From positions 41,020,501-41,084,500 of the forward strand of contig CM028328.1 in NCBI GenBank assembly GCA_016647705.1: 64,000 nt of DNA, read 5' to 3'. This DNA comes from Eucommia ulmoides (lineage: Eukaryota > Streptophyta > Magnoliopsida > Garryales > Eucommiaceae). Position 1 is the stretch's first letter; every line of letters starts with the position of its first letter. Position numbers and translations under genes: made by a program. Of the stretch, positions 58,837-64,000 are shown piece after piece. The notes beneath the pieces were generated by a model, which saw nothing but the letters and a program-made list of their open reading frames with translations, ran no database searches and was not told the origin of the DNA.

Positions 58837-61800
58837 GATGTTCACATTTTCATTTATTAATATAATGGTATTGTACGTAAATAATGAAAAAAAAAAGACA
58901 GTCAAAGAATAGAGGACCGTTTTTTTAAAATCTCTAAGAATTAAAATTTTTATTAAGGTAGTTGAGGTTCATTTTTTTATTTATATATCTCTTAATAGTA
59001 ATATAATAAATTTCCCATATAGATATAGATTTCGTATATGAAATTAGTTACATAAAAAAAAAAAATAATAATAATAATAATAATAATAATTTGATTTTTT
59101 TTCATTATTTCTATCAACACTTAGAAACAAAGAATATAAAAAAAAAAATATTAAAAAGTCTAGTATAGTTTTTTATTGTTTATTTTAAAAAATTATCTTT
59201 TATTTAAAAGGAAATTTTTACTATTTTAAATATAAAAAAAAAAAATCATGAAACCCACTATATTAATATTAAATGAAAATTAAATTCACTAAAATAACTA
59301 TATTAACGGTACATACAATATTTAAAACTCATTTAAATAAAAAAAAAAAAATTAAAGAGAGAAATTTAGGAGAATCAAGAAAAGAAGTTTTGTGATTCAA
59401 TTGAAGTCTTTCAATTTTAGTTTCTTATATAGATACTAGATTCTATTATTTAAAAACAATATTATATAATTTCAAAGTTTTTTTTTAACAGATAAATAAA
59501 TTACTTTAAATTATTGATATTTTTATTCTCAGGCTTCGGATTTTTTTAAAGAAAACTTGAAACATAATTAGATATCGCGGAAAATTAATTTATGCATTTT
59601 TTTTATTATGTTGATTGGAATAGTTGAAGAGATCGGTGTAAATGTTTGATAGAGAAAAAAAATTACCTCCAAGAGGTTCAATTTTTTTGCAGAAGAAGGG
59701 GATTTGATATGTATTGTTCAATTTAATTACACCTTCATTTTTTATATATTTGAGTTTATTTTTTTGTGTTTTTGGTGGCTTTGATTTTTTTAAAAAAATA
59801 AATAAATATTATTTTTCAAATCCTTTTTTTTTTTTCTTCTTGAAATTGGCAGGCTATGATTTACCGATTGAATCTCTCTCTTTTATTTTTTTTATTTTTT
59901 TATGGCGCAGAAAAAGATAAATATTTATGTTCTTGATCACAGGTATAACAGTGAAAAGAGGTTGGCCTATTCAACATAATCAATGGATGTTTGTGAAAAT
60001 GGTGATTGATATTTTGATTTCAATTCACTGAGGTTGAATTTTGAAAAGCTCTTTTTAATTTTCTGTCACTTTCCTAGTAAGAAACAAGTGCGACTCTTAT
60101 GTCTCTAAAATTTAATGTTATCCATGGGCCATTATTGCTTAAAATTTTATTTTTGTTCCATTCCAGATTCGTAGAACTATTTTATGGGAGAACAAGCAAT
60201 GGAAATGTTGGAATTTCAAGTTTATTTTAGAATTAAATTTTGAGAATAAGTCAGTGAAATTTATTTATTTTTTGTTCTTAGATTAAGAGATACATTGCGT
60301 ATTTAAGTTCATTTGAAAATCATGCGATGTGAAATCCTATCATGCAATGTGATATTTCCAAATTCAGTCATATATATATATATATTCCCCAATGTGGAAA
60401 CAAAAGTGTCAAAAAAACATATAATATTTTCTTCTGGGCAATGGGCTCTAATGCCGTCGTTAATTTTTTATTTTTGGTTGTGCATGTCAGTATGTTATTG
60501 ATTGATTTTATTAAGTTTATACGTTGTGTTGGTTATTGTTGTTTGTATTTGAAAACATGGTATTTGAACTATGTGCATTTGAAAACGTGATATTTGAGAA
60601 TGTTGTAAGAACAAATGTGGTTTCGTCAATTTTCTTTAAAAATATTTTACCATGCATCCTTAATTATTTTTTAGTGTCCATTTAGAAATAGTATCATTAT
60701 TAATTGTATTGTTATTGTCTTTATTCTAAACTATAAGGTTTGAATTTGAGACTTATAAATAAATAAGTCTTTTTAAAAAAAAATTACCATGTATCTTTTA
60801 CCAAATTATTATTCATTTGAAAACAATTGTCAATTATTGGTTATTTTGATTATTGGTTGCAGTTATTCGAAAATATGACTCGATAAATTGATAAAGTTAT
60901 ATAAATAAATTGAATTTTGTCAATATAATTTTTTTTTAAATTATCTAGTATTCTCTATATCTGTTTTGTGCTTCTGATTTGTAAATTCATAAATGTAAAT
61001 TTTGTTGATTTCTTCTCCATTGTATTGTTCATTTGTGCTCAATCAATTGCCATTTTCTATATTAAATTAAATATTAATTTAACAATAAAAAAATTAAAAC
61101 ACGTGCCTTTAAGCACGGGTTATATGCTAGTATATTTTAAAACAGGACGAGATATATTTACCTAACACATTTTAGCTACACATTTTAAGGTCTATTTACG
61201 GAAACCCTCATTAAATTTAATATTAATAGTAAAATATTTTTAGAGGTTTACAAAGTTACAAATTTAGTTCCTCAAGTTTCATTTTTGTTTCAATCTTAAC
61301 CCAAATGCAAATTCCGTTAATGAAATCGGATGAAACTGCCATTAGTATATAGGGATATTTTATTTTATTTTTCGATTTTCCTCCTTTAAGTTTGGGTGGA
61401 CTTTTAAATGAATCATGAGATTTTTAGAGGTGACACATTTGGTCCCTTGTATTGTAATTCATCTTTGTTTGGGACCAATCAATTTTTTTGTTTAAAAAAT
61501 TGGAGAGATTCCATTAATTTGAGGGTATTTTTATAAAAAAAAAAAAATTGCGCCTCTCTCTCTCTCTCTCTCTCCTTTTAACTGTAAAAATTTATTTTTC
61601 CCTAAATATGTATTTGCATTAATATATCTCATAATTAATGGAGAACCTATTTTAATGAAAGTTCAATAAAAATTCTTTAAAATATAACACTAGATTAAAC
61701 TTAGGAGGGATCATATAAAAATTAAAGATTTTAATTGAATGTTTAATAAGATATGTGGGTAAAACATTTTATTCATCATAACTTAATACAAGATTCATAA

Positions 61801-61900
61801 AAGTTAAAAAAAAATATATATAAGTTTTTAGAATTTTAATTGAATTTAATTAAATATTGGGATAAAAAAATTATAAAAATCAAAAGGAGTTTATATAACT
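58837..61900. other. AT-rich stretch with simple repeats, no gene seen
   Basis: Holds an ATA/AAT run at 59060-59092, several poly-A and poly-T tracts, a (TA)n at 60370-60385 and a CT run at 61554-61573. The segment 61255-61490 has fold-back-like phrases (TTTAGTTCCTCAAGTTTC; TTTGGTCCCTTGTATTG), but its ends could not be set. Confidence 0.5.
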
Positions 61901-62973
61901 ATAGAAGAATTTTGATTGTATTTTTGTTGAAATATAGAGTAAAATATTGGGATAGAATTTTGATTTAAATCTATTTTATATGGGTTTATATATGCCATTT
62001 TTTAGCATATCTTTCAAAATATAGATGTTATAGGCATGATTTAAAATCCCTATATATAGACTTGCAGAGATTACATATTATTTTAAATTTCTAAAATTGT
62101 GAGTATATTTTTTGTAAAATATTTTTGAGAGAAAAATTTGTGAAACATTCTTGATCGAAGAAAGGGTTAGTTTTGCATATAGCAAGGTTGACTTTTGCTT
62201 TCAATCTTCTTGATGAAATCCCGGTGAGATCAATCTTATTTACTTTCCCAAGTTACTGTGATTTACTTGAGCTTGTTATATGTTTTATATGAAAATCATT
62301 TTTATCACTAAAAATCTTTTTAATAAAAAAAACAAACAAACAAACTCAACGATTTTTCCTGAAAATCTGATCAAGAAAATATTTGTGCTTTAATTGTTGA
62401 AAAATAAGATTTGCTATCTCACGCAATTCTATTACTAGCCTATCATGTCATTAATAAAAATTATTTTGAATTGAAGTGGTAGAAACTCATGTAAAAAGGA
62501 ACTTGATAATCTTTCGTATTTATGAGTTGTAGCTTAGACCTAAACGTGGCTGACCTCAGTGAGTGGATTAGACATAAACGAATGTTGCCTAATCAAGGTT
62601 AATTCTGAGTATGGAAAAATGATAGGATTGATTTTTAGTCTGGAAAAAAAAAATTAGGTTAATCCTGCACCTATGAAAAGGATCGTGTAAAGATTTGGAT
62701 CCTACCTAGAAAAGGGATCACGATTAGTGGATTGCAAATTCATTGCGGGAACTTAGAGGAGAAGATAAAGGCAATAGTAGCTTGTCGAACCTCTATAAAT
62801 CTTGGTGTCAATTTCTCTATCTTTATTTGTTTGGTTGTGCACTTGGTTAAAACACATTTCCGCTAAATATCAAGATAATAACTAGTTATGGAAATTGAAG
62901 TGATTTGATAAATTATTTGTTCAATTTTTAATTATCCAATTCACCTCCCTTCTTGAATAGATCTTTGGGCAAC
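61900..62973 (+). mobile_element. Partial long LTR related to the 56654-58831 solo LTR
   Basis: The order of features matches the right half of the solo LTR: a short TATA-like region near 62052, GATGAAATCCCGGTGAGATC, repeated TTAGGTTAATCCTG/GATTC lines, AAGATAATAACTAG, then CAATTCACCTCCCTTCTTG and final GGGCAACA at 62973. The left part is absent or too diverged, and no target duplication was found. Confidence 0.6.
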
Positions 62974-63346
62974 AAAACTTATAAAATGTTGGAAGGTAAT
63001 AATAGAGTTTATTGGTAGGACTCTTATAATTTAAGTATAGTACAAGAACAATCAATGTTTGTGCCTTTTTTTTTCACCACAATACACGATGAAAAAAATA
63101 AACAAGTGAACTTTATAATCCTACACAAAACTTTAGTCCCCATCAAACATATATGATTATTAAATGATTAATAATATGTGATTCATACTTGTAAACATCG
63201 CATTTTGTCCTGCCTGTTTTCGCATCTTATAAAAGTGTCTGGTCTGCGTAAGTTCAGACAAACTTTAAACTATGTTTAGAGAGATGAATTCTATTAGGCC
63301 ACATGTCCTAGGTGCAAGGGCAAATTGGGTAGAGCATATTAATGGT

Positions 63347-63598
63347 TGTTAGACATTCTGTTAGATAGTTTCTGTTAAGAATTTGTATACAATTCTGTTA
63401 GGGAGAGAGGTTGGTGAGAATATAAGGAGGGTATAGGAATTAGAAGGGTTATCAGATCATTTTGTACTGAGCCTAGCTCATCTTTGGAGAGATCCCAAGC
63501 CTCTCAAAAGCTTGGAATCCATTGCAATCATTTAGTATTGAATACCTGTTCCTCACCCTTTTCATAAATTACTTTACAACAGAACTGATACCTATCAA
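63347..63598 (+). mobile_element. 5' LTR (252 bp) of an LTR retrotransposon running off the right edge
   Basis: The LTR starts TGTTAGACATTCTG and ends ACCTATCA (TG...CA). A TATA-like AATATAAGG lies near 63419. It is followed at once by the primer site and a leader, so this is a 5' LTR on the + strand. Coding sequence, if any, lies beyond 64000. Confidence 0.82.
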
Positions 63599-63600
63599 TT

Positions 63601-63612
63601 GGTATCAGAGCT
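63601..63612 (+). promoter_or_regulatory. Primer-binding site, initiator tRNA-Met type
   Basis: TGGTATCAGAGC, the usual complement of the 3' end of plant initiator tRNA-Met, starts two bases after the LTR end. Confidence 0.85.
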
Positions 63613-64000
63613 ATTCAATATCTGGGTGGATGGCATCAAATGATTAACATACTTCTTCTCAATTGACGATTGTTGTTCAATCATTGATCTGTTCAGTATC
63701 GTTTTCATCATTGACAACAGATGTTCATCAATTGATTATTCTTCTCATCGCTCATGCTCTTCATCGTCATCTTCTCATCGATTCAATTCCGTTCAAGTTC
63801 AAATTGATTCGGATTGAAGTGATTTTCGATTACAGTTTCGATTCAATTCACTTCGATCGAATCTCGCTTTTTGATTTTCGTTCTTGATTTGCCGATCATC
63901 GATTCATTTTACAGATCTTCAATTGAGATCTGAATCTCTTATTCTGTTCTTCATTCATGATTGACGATTGAGCTCCGGATCATCGTTTTTTGTTTATTGA

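Overview
The window is nuclear DNA from a flowering plant. It is AT-rich, with long introns, GT-AG splice sites and a dense load of plant LTR retrotransposons, hAT, MULE-like and fold-back elements. The one host gene that can be recognised encodes an FGGY-family carbohydrate (pentulose/ribulose-type) kinase on the + strand. Its style suggests a eudicot, but the species cannot be named from this sequence.

Host gene (655-45283). Fourteen coding exons join without a frameshift or premature stop into 551 residues plus one split codon. The start codon and the first part of the N-terminal sugar-kinase lobe lie upstream of the window. Exons 1-11 (numbered within the window) sit in 655-8019, exons 12-13 in 29683-30391 and the last exon at 45161-45283. 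Two introns are very large, 21,663 bp (8020-29682) and 14,769 bp (30392-45160), and most of both is transposon sequence. Smaller insertions sit in the other introns: two inverted-repeat elements at 852-1806, a Gypsy gag remnant and Copia 3' end at 3420-4347, and an LTR-like fragment and tandem duplications at 5740-6365.

Large intron 11 holds a nested series. Copia A (8852-11787, +) abuts a reversed Gypsy fragment (11788-18419). Copia B (13608-18105, +) is inserted in that fragment's LTR. Next is an old LTR-like repeat that carries a hAT element (18518-22101, 8-bp target duplication) and Copia C (22707-27281, -, perfect target duplication AAGTT). Then come a Copia 5' fragment (28400-28667) and a 737-bp fold-back MULE-like element (28810-29546) 136 bp before exon 12. 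Intron 13 begins with a Copia 5' LTR only nine bases after the splice donor. It also holds a solo LTR (32460-34018, target duplication CTTAT), an unclassified repeat with a TATA-like box and CT-rich leader, a structurally complete Gypsy element (36609-43588, -, target duplication CTATA) and a Copia integrase scrap.

Downstream of the gene (45284-64000) no host gene is visible. This part contains a reversed Copia fragment (46539-48254), a gag-only Gypsy derivative (48255-50570), an LTR-like region (50640-52450), AT-rich sequence and a second copy of the unclassified repeat. That copy is split by a 2.2-kb solo LTR (56654-58831, target duplication ATATG) carrying a GTCGAC-rich tandem array. A related partial LTR ends near 62973, and a 5' LTR with primer-binding site (63347-63612) belongs to an element that runs off the right edge.

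No novel defence or biosynthetic system was found. The notable points are the intact kinase frame across about 36 kb of transposon-rich intron, insertions very close to splice sites, an in-frame stopless intron, a gag deletion shared by two Copia copies, and a repeat family I cannot assign.
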